Shown here: positions 29,783 through 39,270 of the stretch, one piece after another | Position numbering within the stretch: the first letter of the stretch is position 1 | Layout of the letters: the number at the start of each line of letters is the position of its first letter | From: Paenibacillus barcinonensis | Lineage (GTDB): Bacteria; Bacillota; Bacilli; Paenibacillales; Paenibacillaceae | Reading direction: 5' to 3' | DNA length: 64,000 nucleotides | Assembly (NCBI RefSeq): GCF_003217495.1 | Contig: NZ_QJSW01000001.1 | Coordinates: 186,001 to 250,000, forward strand | Program-made: the position numbers and the translations under genes | Notes under the pieces: generated by a model | What the model saw: only the letters and a program-made list of their open reading frames with translations | What the model was told of the DNA's origin: nothing | Databases searched by the model: none

Positions 29783-30409
29783 CTACACAAAAGGACTATA
29801 TCCAGTCCGGTTCAATTGCTCTGCAATGACACGATATCCTCTCGCATTGGGATGCACTCTGTCCCAAAACAACAACTCACGCTCACGCCCTTCGAACTTG
29901 TCATATACCTGGGCACACGCATAATTGCCCGATCCTGCGCCATTCAGATAAGCGTTGTATTGTCGAACCCAGTATGCAGCCTCTGTAGATTGCGGATACG
30001 GGTTGTATAACCCAATCGAACGGACAAAATAATTTTCGTTGCCTTTGAGCTGCCGAATTTGTTTCATAATCAGAGATACATGATGACGTGTATCGCCCAG
30101 GATCTGTGTCATTTTCCCGGCACTTGGCACACCGCCGCTTGCCTTAAACGTTCGAATCAGATCGTTGCCGCCGATGGATATCGTAAGGATGTCTGCCTCG
30201 CGCACCGCCTGACGAATTCGGGGATGGTTATGGATCATCTGTAGCAGTTCCCCGGAGGTCAACCCGTTCACCCCTAAATTTTCCAGCGATACAAATGTAC
30301 GAAGATTCATCTCGGCCATTCGCCGGTAGATGGGCACAAACCCGGTTCCAAGCAGCGCCCCCGTACCTACAGTCAAAGAGTCTCCTAAAGCTACATAACG
30401 ATATACCAT
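29783..30409 (-). CDS. SGNH/GDSL lipase-esterase, LipC-like
   Basis: The 208-residue protein shows SGNH blocks I, II, III and V: YVALGDSLTVG, NLGVNGLTSGELL, ISIGGNDLIR and FWDRVHPNARGYRVIAEQL. The catalytic residues would be the Ser of GDS and the Asp/His of DRVHP. It has no signal peptide. Length and blocks resemble Bacillus LipC, a lipase of the spore coat, but that assignment is tentative; other GDSL esterases share the motifs. The ATG follows GAGAGGGG. Confidence 0.82.
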   Translation of the reverse strand: MVYRYVALGDSLTVGTGALLGTGFVPIYRRMAEMNLRTFVSLENLGVNGLTSGELLQMIHNHPRIRQAVREADILTISIGGNDLIRTFKASGGVPSAGKMTQILGDTRHHVSLIMKQIRQLKGNENYFVRSIGLYNPYPQSTEAAYWVRQYNAYLNGAGSGNYACAQVYDKFEGRERELLFWDRVHPNARGYRVIAEQLNRTGYSPFV

Positions 30410-30543
30410 CCCGTCGCCCCTCTCTCTGTTGATCTGCCAGCTCTATAAAGAACTGCCATATATCATATGAGAGTCAGCATGCCAAAGCGCGGGATAATGT
30501 CCTTAGGCAGACACCCCTCTTTGCCATGTTAATTGAAAGGAAG

Positions 30544-30576
30544 AAAAAAGCTCTGCCGCAATATGCGCCAGAGCCT
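30544..30576 (-). terminator. Terminator of the MarR-MMPL operon
   Basis: On the minus strand GGCTCTGGCGC...GCGGCAGAGC is followed by TTTTTTC. It is about 40 nt past the MMPL stop. Confidence 0.85.
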
Positions 30577-30615
30577 CCTTCAACATCAATATAGCTATAT
30601 TATTCGTCCAGCATA

Positions 30616-33600
30616 TTACATCCCCACAGTATGATTGGAATCCGAAGATTCGGCATTTTCCTTGTTCGGGAATGGCCACCAGTTCGCCCGCCCAAACGTC
30701 TTCACCATAACCGGTACGAAGAATGGCAGGAATAACAGTGAGTACAAAATCAAACCACTAAGCACAACCGTAGCAATCTGCATCATCGAAAGCACCCCTG
30801 ACGGGTACATCGCGGCAAATGTTCCACTTAGAATTACCGCTGCGGACAGGATGACGGTTCCCATGTTTTTCATGGCGTACAATATCGCATCCTGTGCGCG
30901 CATTCCTTTGTTTTCATTGAAACGATCCATGAGGAAGATGCTATAATCCACACCAAGCGCAATCAGCATAACAAAGCCAAAGAATGGAGTAACCCAGCTG
31001 ATTCCTGCATAGCCGAGAATGTTCACAAAGACAGCCTCCGTGAGTGCCATGGATGTGAAGTATGCAAGCAACAACGAGATAATGAGATAAATCGGCATGA
31101 TGACGGAACGAAGCAGGATCACCAGAATAATGAAGGTTCCTGCCAGCATCAGCATAACGGTGCGTGTGTAGTCCTTATTCGAGATCGACTGCAAATCTGC
31201 AAACGTACTCGTCACACCGCCGATAGCTACGTCCGATTTTTCAAGCGCACTGCCCTGAACTGCACGTTTAACCGCCGCTTCGATATCCGGCACACGGTCA
31301 ATCGCTGCTTTACCATACGGATTCTCTGCAAAAATGACATCCATCGTCATCGTCTTGCGGTCCTTGGACAGATACGTATCAAAAACCTTTTTGAAGTCCT
31401 TGTTGCCAAGGGCTTCCTCAGGAACGTACCAGCCTGCAAGCTCCGAATCCGGTGAATTTTGCAATTCCGACAAATAATCTTGCGCAGAATCCAGGCCGCC
31501 TGATACTTTCTTGATCCCGTCTACACTTTGGTTCAGACCATCTGTCAGTTGTGTCAATTGACCACTCAGGTCGGAGAAACCTTTCTGGATCTTCTCCTGT
31601 CCTCCCTGAAGCTGACCCAGACCGTTCTGGATAGAAGGAATCTCCTTGATTACTTTACCTTGACCATCAGCAGCCTGTTTCAGTCCTGTCTCCAGTTGAC
31701 CAATACCTGTCACGATCTGACCGAGACCATCAGCCAGCGCCTTTTGTCCGGAGGCTGCAGTAGCAAAACCTTCATTGGCTTGATTAATTCCGGCTGCTGC
31801 TGCACTCAAATTGCTTTGAATCTGGGACAGACCCTGCGCAAGCTGCGCTGTGCCTGAACCGGTTTGACCAATCGTACCCTTGATGCGCTGATAATCAGCA
31901 TCTTGCTGCAGCTCAGGGAAACGTTGCTCAAGAGCAGAGAAGGATTCTGTCAGACTTGTCAAAGCTGTGGAAATCCCGGTCAACTGCTGCTCCAGCTCCT
32001 TCGTTCCATCGCCCAGTGCGGCCACACCAGCTCCAGCTTGACGATATGCCTGCAGCAACTGGTCATTGGCTTTTGCAAGCTGCTCTGCACTGGATTTGGC
32101 CTGCTGAAGACCCGCCTTCAGATCGCCTGCACCCGATGAACCATCCCGAATGCCTTTTTCAATCCGCTTCAGCCCATCGCTAAGCTGTGTAATGCCGGAT
32201 TGAAGCTGGCTTGTGCCCTTGGTCAGCGCCCCAGCTCCGTTCGCCGCTTCTTTGAGCTGAGGCTCGTTTTTACTTAATTCATTACTTGCTTTGCTAAGTC
32301 CATCACTGATTTTGTCCAGACCTGTCTTACCCTCGCCCAGACCATCAGACAACGTACCTACCTGTTTGGTCACTGCAAAATCCTTGATTTCATCCCCTGT
32401 CGGGCGTGTCATACTTCTTACACCCGCAACACCGGGAACCTTCTCCACTTCGCGGCTGATTTTCTCCGCTACAGCCATATATTTGGCGTTATCCATCGCT
32501 TCGTCATTCTGAATGACGATCTGACCCGGAAGGGATTCACCCGGACCAAAGCTGTCCGAAATAATGTTAAATGCTTTAACCGAATCATATTTGTCGCCAA
32601 TCTCATCCAGACTATTAAACGACAATTTACCATCGTACGTCATAAGAAGAGGCACAGTAACCGCTGCAACAATCAGCAGGGCTGCCCACGGACGTTTAAG
32701 TGAAAATTTACCTGCTGCACCGTAGATTTTGCTCTCTGGATGATCCAGTGAACCTTTCGATGGCCAGAACAGCTTTCTTCCCAGCACTGCCATGAAGAAG
32801 GGTACAATCGTTACCAGTGCAATCAGCATCACGGCTATACCTACAGCTACAGCAACCGCAGAGCGGTACAGCATAAACTGCGCAAAACCAATGGCCACGA
32901 ATCCAACCAATACCGCAAGTGCCGAGAAAAATACCGTTTTACCTGCGGTGCGATATGTAGCAATAATCGCATCCCACGTGTTCTCATGATGTGCCAGTTC
33001 TTCCTTGAACCGGCTGATCAGCAGAATACAGTAGTCCGTACCAATCCCGAACATGACCGCAACCATGAAGATCTGTGTAAATGTGGATATCGGGAAGTTC
33101 ACCGCGTCTACCAGGAATGCTACAATCTGCTGGGATACGATGTAACTGATGCCCACCGTAAGCAGCGGTACAAACGGAGCTACAAACGAGCGGAATACCA
33201 GGAAAAGAATAAGCAAAATGAAGACAACTGTAATGTATTCCGATTTCTTGAGTCCTTCCTGAGAGCTCTCAATCGTATCTTCGTCAATCAGACCTTTACC
33301 TGTAAGATAATGCTTAACATTGACTGACTTCAGTGCGCCATTCAGGTCCTCGCGCATTTCCTTGACGGTGCGTCCGCCCATCTCAATCGAGAGTGAAGTC
33401 AGAATAGTTTTGCCATCAGCCGAAATCATTTTGTCCGACAGTTCAGGCTGGGAAAAGGGCTCCAGAATCGACAGAATACCTAGCTTTTCCTTATCGGCCT
33501 CGAGCAGCTTGATCGCCTTCTCCGCCTCTTGTTTGCCTGTGGTACCGAGTCCATCCGGATTATGAAATACAAGTGCGACAGAAGTTCCCTTCTGTTCCCC

Positions 33601-33783
33601 TTTTTGAGCAGCAGCTTCTTCCAGAATTGCTGCAGCATTGGTGGAAGAATACCCCTCCGGAACGGAAAACTGTCCCTTCTCACGAATTAACTCACTCATA
33701 TTCGGCGCGGTGAACATCAGCACAGCAGCTGCGACAATCCACAGCCCCATGATCCACCAGCGTCCTTTCAAAATTGCTCTCAT
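30616..33783 (-). CDS. MMPL/RND-family membrane transporter with long Leu/Gly heptad-repeat insert
   Basis: The 1055-residue protein has two MMPL halves (about 1-440 and 800-1055), each with a large outside loop and about six membrane helices; GIGTDYCILLISRFKEEL and ALGVDYSIFLMDRFNENKG carry the conserved GxGxDYxxF/L motif of the family. Between them lies about 300 residues of coiled-coil-like x-x-x-L-x-x-G repeats (for example GAGALTKGTSQLQSGITQLS), as in YhgE/phage-infection-protein-like and YdgH-type proteins. It probably exports lipids or hydrophobic drugs. Its start overlaps the MarR stop (ATGA). The MarR-MMPL pair matches Bacillus ydgG-ydgH in layout. Confidence 0.92.
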   Translation of the reverse strand: MRAILKGRWWIMGLWIVAAAVLMFTAPNMSELIREKGQFSVPEGYSSTNAAAILEEAAAQKGEQKGTSVALVFHNPDGLGTTGKQEAEKAIKLLEADKEKLGILSILEPFSQPELSDKMISADGKTILTSLSIEMGGRTVKEMREDLNGALKSVNVKHYLTGKGLIDEDTIESSQEGLKKSEYITVVFILLILFLVFRSFVAPFVPLLTVGISYIVSQQIVAFLVDAVNFPISTFTQIFMVAVMFGIGTDYCILLISRFKEELAHHENTWDAIIATYRTAGKTVFFSALAVLVGFVAIGFAQFMLYRSAVAVAVGIAVMLIALVTIVPFFMAVLGRKLFWPSKGSLDHPESKIYGAAGKFSLKRPWAALLIVAAVTVPLLMTYDGKLSFNSLDEIGDKYDSVKAFNIISDSFGPGESLPGQIVIQNDEAMDNAKYMAVAEKISREVEKVPGVAGVRSMTRPTGDEIKDFAVTKQVGTLSDGLGEGKTGLDKISDGLSKASNELSKNEPQLKEAANGAGALTKGTSQLQSGITQLSDGLKRIEKGIRDGSSGAGDLKAGLQQAKSSAEQLAKANDQLLQAYRQAGAGVAALGDGTKELEQQLTGISTALTSLTESFSALEQRFPELQQDADYQRIKGTIGQTGSGTAQLAQGLSQIQSNLSAAAAGINQANEGFATAASGQKALADGLGQIVTGIGQLETGLKQAADGQGKVIKEIPSIQNGLGQLQGGQEKIQKGFSDLSGQLTQLTDGLNQSVDGIKKVSGGLDSAQDYLSELQNSPDSELAGWYVPEEALGNKDFKKVFDTYLSKDRKTMTMDVIFAENPYGKAAIDRVPDIEAAVKRAVQGSALEKSDVAIGGVTSTFADLQSISNKDYTRTVMLMLAGTFIILVILLRSVIMPIYLIISLLLAYFTSMALTEAVFVNILGYAGISWVTPFFGFVMLIALGVDYSIFLMDRFNENKGMRAQDAILYAMKNMGTVILSAAVILSGTFAAMYPSGVLSMMQIATVVLSGLILYSLLFLPFFVPVMVKTFGRANWWPFPNKENAESSDSNHTVGM

Positions 33784-34238
33784 TGGTTCTCCAGCCCTTC
33801 TTCTTGTGTTAGCAGCGTTGCCAACTTCTCAAATGATTCAATAAAATTTTGAACGGCTTCTGGTTTAAAATGCTTCAAATAAGGCTCCAGAAGGTTCTTG
33901 ATCTCTTGCTCTGTCTCCTTGTAAATCTTCAATCCCGCATCGCTCAAGGTGAGATAGATGACACGACGGTCACGCTCGTCACCTGTACGGTGCACCAGAT
34001 TACGGTCTGCCAGCTTGTTGACCAGCGCAGTGATGCTGCTCTTGCCTACACATAGAAGCTCTGCCAGATCGGAGGGCGTACAGGCAGGTTTCTCATGAAT
34101 AAGACGCAATGCACAGAACTGATCCGTTGTGACCGTCTGGCCTACCTTTTCCCTTATCTGAGTATCAAATCGCTTGGTCACCAAAAACCAGGCGTCCAAA
34201 TAACGATTGACCAAACTTTTTGCATCCGTGGCACTCAT
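33780..34238 (-). CDS. MarR-family repressor of the MMPL transporter
   Basis: The 152-residue protein has a winged helix-turn-helix: KPACTPSDLAELLCVGKSSI for the recognition helix, and DERDRRVIYLTLSDAG for the wing. I use the ATG at 34238, which has GGGAGG at good spacing. Its stop overlaps the MMPL start. A palindrome TAGTTC-N7-GAACTA lies 20 bp upstream of the start and is likely its own operator, so it should repress the operon until a ligand binds. Confidence 0.92.
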   Translation of the reverse strand: MSATDAKSLVNRYLDAWFLVTKRFDTQIREKVGQTVTTDQFCALRLIHEKPACTPSDLAELLCVGKSSITALVNKLADRNLVHRTGDERDRRVIYLTLSDAGLKIYKETEQEIKNLLEPYLKHFKPEAVQNFIESFEKLATLLTQEEGLENQ

Positions 34239-34258
34239 TGATATCCTCCCTTCCAAAC

Positions 34259-34277
34259 TAGTTCATATAACGAACTA
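34259..34277 (-). promoter_or_regulatory. Candidate MarR operator
   Basis: TAGTTCATATAACGAACTA has perfect 6-bp inverted arms and a 7-bp spacer. It lies directly upstream of the MarR-MMPL ribosome binding site. Size and position fit an autoregulatory MarR box. Confidence 0.6.
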
Positions 34278-34343
34278 TTCAGCAACGAAACTATTCTATA
34301 ATGAAACTATGTAACAAAGCAATACTTTTATATATTTCAATTT

Positions 34344-34401
34344 TAAAAACAAATAAAACAGGACATCTGACTCAGCACATTCACCAAGTCCGATATCCTG
34401 T
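34344..34401 (-). terminator. Terminator of the GNAT gene
   Basis: On the minus strand ACAGGATATCGGACT and AGTCAGATGTCCTGT form an imperfect stem and are followed by TTTTATTTGTTTTT. Confidence 0.65.
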
Positions 34402-34478
34402 CTCGTTGCATCAAAGCATGAAGCAACTGCATGCAACTTCTCATGCTTTTGAAGACTTCATATCATTATATGCATGGG

Positions 34479-34916
34479 CTACTCGTTATACTCATCTTCC
34501 TCTTTCTCTAATACACAGCGGAATCGTTCCACTCCCGGGTATAGCTCGCCTAGGCTGTATACGATAAACCCACTGTTTCGGTAAAACTCAACCGCTTCCT
34601 GGTCGGTCTCTGCAATCAATGTATCCGGATTATGTGCAGCAAGCAGCTGTGAAATCATACCGCGGCCATAATTTTTGAACCGGTTCTCCGGCAACACAGC
34701 AATATGGCGAATTGTAATCTCGCTTGACCCGGTGTGCTCGTACCCGATGAGGCCAACCAGCTGTTCCTCGTCTTCATAACCGGACAGAAACAATGTCTCC
34801 TGTGTTTCATACTCCTGTATCGCTTGATTGACCTGATCCGGGTCCGGAAAGACAGAGTAGGACAGCAATTCCTGCACTTCCGGCTCCTTCAGCCGTGGCT
34901 TCAAATTTTTCAACAA
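34479..34916 (-). CDS. GNAT-family N-acetyltransferase
   Basis: The protein has the GNAT acetyl-CoA fold: strand ITIRHIAVLPENRFKNYGRG with the R/Q-x-x-G-x-G/A-type pyrophosphate loop (FKNYGRGMI), and the late strand EAVEFYRNSGFIVY. The start is most likely the TTG at 34916, which has GGAGG 7 nt upstream; a GTG 30 nt earlier lacks a site. It is a single gene and the substrate is unknown. Confidence 0.85.
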   Translation of the reverse strand: MLKNLKPRLKEPEVQELLSYSVFPDPDQVNQAIQEYETQETLFLSGYEDEEQLVGLIGYEHTGSSEITIRHIAVLPENRFKNYGRGMISQLLAAHNPDTLIAETDQEAVEFYRNSGFIVYSLGELYPGVERFRCVLEKEEDEYNE

Positions 34917-35132
34917 AACAATTCCTCCAATAAATACGTACTTCACAGTCGAGAATGCTTCAAAGCTTAGTCAGCGCTATCCTCGTCAAGACATTCTCAA
35001 ACCCGTTATCGTATTGTAGACTGTATTTTTACAAAGTTCAAGATGAATACACTAGTCTTTCCACAAACGGATTTAGGCCTTCACAGCAACGTTCACCAGA
35101 TCGCGAACGGTGATGGCGACCATGATTTGAAG

Positions 35133-36074
35133 CTAGGATATATGCTTCTGCAAAAAAGCTTCCAACACTGACCTATATCGGTCTGGATCTATCTGAAATG
35201 CCGTCCCGTGGCCAGCGCGAGGAATCGTCAACAGCTCCTTGTCTGTGGCACAAGCGTTATACAACCTATACACCATGGCCGTCGGCACAAATGTATCTGC
35301 CTCACCATGTATGAACAGCACCGGAACGCGAACCTGGGCAAGCTGCTTTAATGCCGATGCTTCTTTAAATGAATACCCGGCTTTCCACTTGGTGATCAAA
35401 CTGGTTATCGGAATAAAAGGAAAGGCAGGCAGCCTGTACAGCTGCTTTAATTGAAACGTTAGCTCTTCTTCGACTGAAGTGTACGCACAATCCGACACAA
35501 TCGCTCTGACTTGAGCGGGAAGCTCTTCTCCCCCTGTCATCAGTACCGTCGCCCCACCCATGGAAATGCCGTGCAGCACCATATCTGAATGTTGACCTGC
35601 ATGTTGAAGCACCCATCCGATCCATTGAACATAATCTTTCCTGTCCAGCCAGCCAAAGCCGATAATATCTCCTTCGCTTTCACCATGCCCGCGATCGTCC
35701 GGCATTAATACGTTATAACCGAGCTTTTCAGCATAAAATCTGGCGAAACCGGCCATTTCTCTGCCTCTTCCAGAGTATCCATGGGCCAGAATCACCGTTT
35801 TGTCAGAAGGCTGCCTCGCAGACAGCCAGATTCCGTATAGCTTTAAACCATCATGAGACCGAATCATAACCTGCTCGCTCTCTTGTGCATCAAGCCAGTG
35901 CAGATCTGCAGCACTGCTGATCAATTCCTCCGACGCCTCTGTTTTCAAATGAGGATTGTCCACCAAAAATGCTTTGGGAGTACGGCGAATCGCCGTTTTG
36001 AAGAAATAGAGTCCACCAAACCATAATAAAGCCAATAATCCTATAATCAGAGCCGCAAGCCCATAGATGATCAT
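35133..36074 (-). CDS. Membrane-anchored alpha/beta hydrolase (YqkD-like)
   Basis: The N-terminal 25 residues form a membrane anchor. The hydrolase domain follows with VILAHGYSGRGREM, DDRGHGESEG, the nucleophile elbow LHGISMGGATVL, Asp in FIHGEADTFVP and the final His in RAGHGTAF. The set matches the serine-aminopeptidase_S33/YqkD group. Its ATG follows GGGAGGA. It begins 70 nt after the hybrid kinase gene on the same strand with no terminator between, so it may be the third gene of the cobalamin protein-kinase operon. Confidence 0.9.
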   Translation of the reverse strand: MIIYGLAALIIGLLALLWFGGLYFFKTAIRRTPKAFLVDNPHLKTEASEELISSAADLHWLDAQESEQVMIRSHDGLKLYGIWLSARQPSDKTVILAHGYSGRGREMAGFARFYAEKLGYNVLMPDDRGHGESEGDIIGFGWLDRKDYVQWIGWVLQHAGQHSDMVLHGISMGGATVLMTGGEELPAQVRAIVSDCAYTSVEEELTFQLKQLYRLPAFPFIPITSLITKWKAGYSFKEASALKQLAQVRVPVLFIHGEADTFVPTAMVYRLYNACATDKELLTIPRAGHGTAFQIDPDRYRSVLEAFLQKHIS

Positions 36075-36143
36075 GAATACAATCCTCCCTCAGTTAACGT
36101 GCAGGTAAGCGACCCTGTCTAACATATTAAACGTGTGGAAACT

Positions 36144-37910
36144 CTAATTCGGATTAGCCTGCCGCAGTGCCGCACATGCCGCTTGGTACGCCGGCAGAAG
36201 CTTGTCCAGCAATGGCTCTGCGAGATGTGTCTGCTCTTTTTTGGCATATTCCTCAATCTGACTAAACAAGCTTGAAAGATAGCTGATCCCCAGACTCAGG
36301 CTACCTGATTTCAAGTCATGTGCCGTCTCGACTGCCGCTGCATGATCCGCAGAAACCACATGCCTGCGCAGGTCTTCAATCTTGCCAGGTGTTTCCGCAC
36401 GGTACATCTCCAGCAACATGACGAGCAGTGTTTCATTCCCGTCCGTATTTAAAGCCGCAATTTCACGAACAACGTTCATATTTAAGATTTCAACAGGCTT
36501 GGATGCCGCGTGCCATTTTCGAATAGCAGCTCCAAGCACATCCAGGGTGCATGGTTTGCCTATAAAATCATTCATTCCCGCTGCATAACATCGGTCCTGC
36601 TCACTTTTCATCACATTACCTGTCATCGCAATGATCGGTGTCGGTTCGCGCATCTCATTCTGCTCTACCATCCGAATCTGGCGAGCAGCTTCGATTCCGT
36701 CCATCACAGGCATCATGCTATCCATCAGAATCAGGCTGTATGTTGTATGCCGAAATGCATCTAGCGCCTGCTCCCCGTTGGATACACATTCCACATGGGT
36801 AAATCCAAGCTTCTTTAACTGTAACTGCACCAGCTGGCGATTAATTGCATTATCATCAGCCAGCAAAATAGGTAGCGAAAACGAAGCCTTCTCTGACGCG
36901 TCAGGAAAACCCGGACTAGGAGCACAGCTATCATCATGACTCGGAGCATCTGAATGAACACGGGTACCATCTCCCGCAGCTCGCTGCACAGCTTCATTGC
37001 CTTTATCCACCTGCACACCCAGCTCTATTTCAAACCAGAACGTAGAGCCCTGTCCTTCCTTACTCCTGATGCCAATCTGCCCGTTCATCAGGGTGACCAA
37101 TGATTTGCATATAGACAAGCCAAGCCCCGTGCCCTCATACTTTTTGGCACGCCCCTGCTCTGTCTGTACGTAAGGCTCAAAGAGACGGGCCTGATCTGCT
37201 TCTGAAATACCGATCCCGGTATCCTGCACCTCAAAACGTATAAGCTGTGCATGATGAGCCTGCTGCTTCAGAAGCTTCACCCGCACTTCCACCAAGCCAT
37301 CCGTCGTGAATTTGTTTGCGTTCTGGATCAGATTGATCAGCACCTGAGTTAATCTCGTCGAATCCCCTTGCAGCACAGACGCTACTTTAGCATCATAATC
37401 AATCAACAACCGATTTCCCGTCTTCTCAATCTGTGGTTGAAGCAGCTGCGAAATCTGGTCCAATATCTCTTGAAGCTTGACTTCACCGTGCTCAAGACGC
37501 ATCTGCCCTGCTTGAAGCTTGGATAGATCCAGAAGATCCTGGAGTAATTTGAGCAGCAACTTTGCGGCTTCCTGAATGACATTCACTGAATTTTTCTGTT
37601 CGTCGGACAGAGGCGATAAGGCTAACAATTCAGCCATGCCCAATATCCCATTCAGCGGTGTACGAAAATCGTGGCTGACAACCGCCATAAAAGCACTTTT
37701 GGACTCATCCGATTCCACGGCCTGCTGCCGTGCCACCTCCAGACTCGCATTGTTTTTGGCAAGTTGCCGCTGGAGCGTGACCAATTCATTATTTATTGCC
37801 GAAAATGCAGAGAGCGTGCGCTCCTCCTGCTCTTTGCTACGAATCATCTGGTCTGACAACTGCTCAATCGTTAGACGCAGCTTCTGTATCTCCTCATTGT
37901 CATTAGACAT
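36144..37910 (-). CDS. Hybrid histidine kinase with receiver and Hpt domains but no recognisable sensor domain
   Basis: I use the ATG at 37910, with AAAGGGG upstream. Residues 1-65 are a coiled coil only. Then come HisKA (FMAVVSHDFRTPLNGILG, phospho-acceptor His80), the ATPase domain (NLIQNANKF; VQDTGIGIS; GTGLGLSICKSLV), a receiver domain (ILLADDNAINRQLV; Asp in LILMDSMMPVMDG; IAMTGN) and a C-terminal Hpt domain (AHDLKSGSLSLG). There is no membrane segment and no PAS or GAF domain, so the input must come from a partner. The cobalamin-binding protein encoded 4 nt upstream is the obvious candidate. The final phosphate acceptor and output regulator are not in the neighbourhood. Confidence 0.93.
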   Translation of the reverse strand: MSNDNEEIQKLRLTIEQLSDQMIRSKEQEERTLSAFSAINNELVTLQRQLAKNNASLEVARQQAVESDESKSAFMAVVSHDFRTPLNGILGMAELLALSPLSDEQKNSVNVIQEAAKLLLKLLQDLLDLSKLQAGQMRLEHGEVKLQEILDQISQLLQPQIEKTGNRLLIDYDAKVASVLQGDSTRLTQVLINLIQNANKFTTDGLVEVRVKLLKQQAHHAQLIRFEVQDTGIGISEADQARLFEPYVQTEQGRAKKYEGTGLGLSICKSLVTLMNGQIGIRSKEGQGSTFWFEIELGVQVDKGNEAVQRAAGDGTRVHSDAPSHDDSCAPSPGFPDASEKASFSLPILLADDNAINRQLVQLQLKKLGFTHVECVSNGEQALDAFRHTTYSLILMDSMMPVMDGIEAARQIRMVEQNEMREPTPIIAMTGNVMKSEQDRCYAAGMNDFIGKPCTLDVLGAAIRKWHAASKPVEILNMNVVREIAALNTDGNETLLVMLLEMYRAETPGKIEDLRRHVVSADHAAAVETAHDLKSGSLSLGISYLSSLFSQIEEYAKKEQTHLAEPLLDKLLPAYQAACAALRQANPN

Positions 37911-37914
37911 CACT

Positions 37915-39015
37915 TCACCCCTTTCCTGCTTCACTTGCCGCACTCACATTGTCAAGCGATACCGGAGGAATAACTAAACGCTGCGCAACAGCAACAGCCT
38001 CCTCTGCTCCCGGTGCATAACCATCCGCGCCGACTTCCCGCCATAACTCCTTATCTATATTAAACGGGTAACCGCCTACCATTATTTTGACATGTGCTGT
38101 TTCTGCATGGTTGCGAATACGCTGGATTAAATCTTGGGCCAGATGAAGATGATAAGTCATCGTAACGGAGATTGCCACTACATCACTTTCATGCCGACAA
38201 ATCGCCTCCACAATACTATCATTTGGAACATTGGCACCAAGATAATACGTATCCCAGCCCTCCATCTCAAATACATCTGTAAGCATACGTAATCCTATCT
38301 CGTGCTGCTCACTCCCGACACAGGCAGCAACCAGCCTTTTCCCCTGATTAGGCTGAAGCAGCCATCTGGAATACAATCTTGAAATGAGCGATTGCGTTGC
38401 CGCTGTACAAAAATGCTCCTGGCCGATACTAATCTCGCCCTGCTGCCACAAGCGACCGATCTCGTATTGCACTGGCTGAAAAATGTAACGATACAGGTCA
38501 CGAATGGAGGCGCCAGCATCCAGTTCTGCTTCGATCAGTTCAGAAGCTTCCTTCCGTCGATTGTCCAATAAATGCTGTATATAAACCTGAGCCTCCAGCC
38601 CATAAGGCAAGGAGGCATGAATAAAGCTTCTTTGCGATTCCGACTTGCGGGTCGCTTCAATGCCCATTTCAAGGTACTCCAGAAGAAATTCAAGGTAAGG
38701 AGGCTCGAACTCCTCTTCTAATGACTCTTTAATCATCAGCAGGTTCACTTCCAGGTCCTCGGCAGATATCCGATAACCAGCAAGCAGAATTTTTAACCAG
38801 GCTATATAGTGAGTAAATAAACCCGGGCTCTTCACAAGCACACTTTCTGCCAGATAACTCAGACTGTACCGTGAGTCCTCCTTCGTTCGTAATTTTCCGA
38901 CTGGACCGAAGCGTTCCATTAAATCAGGCTGCAACCGATATTGCTTTTCGGTTATTTTCTCAGCCAAGGTGCCTGCCTTTTGAAGTAAACGCTCTCCAGC
39001 TTCCCGATGACTCAT
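37915..39015 (-). CDS. Cobalamin-binding protein with CarH-like W-x9-EH motif, candidate light sensor
   Basis: The start is the ATG at 39015, with GAGGAGG upstream. The first 135 residues are helical and unassigned. Residues about 140-215 form the B12-binding cap (B12-binding-2), which carries W190-x9-E200-H201 (LWQQGEISIGQEH), the motif of CarH-type adenosylcobalamin photoreceptors. Residues about 228-350 form the Rossmann-like B12 domain with the lower-ligand motif in E-x-H-x-x-G form (GSEQHEIG; His238), SVTMTYHLHLAQ and MVGGYPF. There is no MerR DNA-binding domain, unlike in CarH. Methyltransferase partners are also absent. The gene ends 4 nt before the sensorless hybrid kinase gene, which makes a two-protein sensor unit the best reading. 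Confidence 0.88.
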   Translation of the reverse strand: MSHREAGERLLQKAGTLAEKITEKQYRLQPDLMERFGPVGKLRTKEDSRYSLSYLAESVLVKSPGLFTHYIAWLKILLAGYRISAEDLEVNLLMIKESLEEEFEPPYLEFLLEYLEMGIEATRKSESQRSFIHASLPYGLEAQVYIQHLLDNRRKEASELIEAELDAGASIRDLYRYIFQPVQYEIGRLWQQGEISIGQEHFCTAATQSLISRLYSRWLLQPNQGKRLVAACVGSEQHEIGLRMLTDVFEMEGWDTYYLGANVPNDSIVEAICRHESDVVAISVTMTYHLHLAQDLIQRIRNHAETAHVKIMVGGYPFNIDKELWREVGADGYAPGAEEAVAVAQRLVIPPVSLDNVSAASEAGKG

Positions 39016-39270
39016 AGAGCATTCCTCCTCTGTCTGCATCCTGCAGCCGTATGAACCCCACTCCCGATATTAAAACCAACACTCCGATGACAGAATAACC
39101 TGTTATCCCAAGCTTTCTTTCATTAAGGTTTAGCTCCGCTTCACACAATTGCACTATTCTATTATACACGAACAAGAGTTCATATTCTTTGGAATGCACA
39201 TAACAATCTTCCTATATTATGCAGCTGCACGCAAGTCATATAGCTAGAACCAGCGCCCGTTTATGGACAT

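Noticed and set aside
36144..37910. Hybrid kinase as a plain orphan kinase
   Set aside because: Its lack of any input domain and the 4-nt spacing to the cobalamin gene make a paired function more likely.
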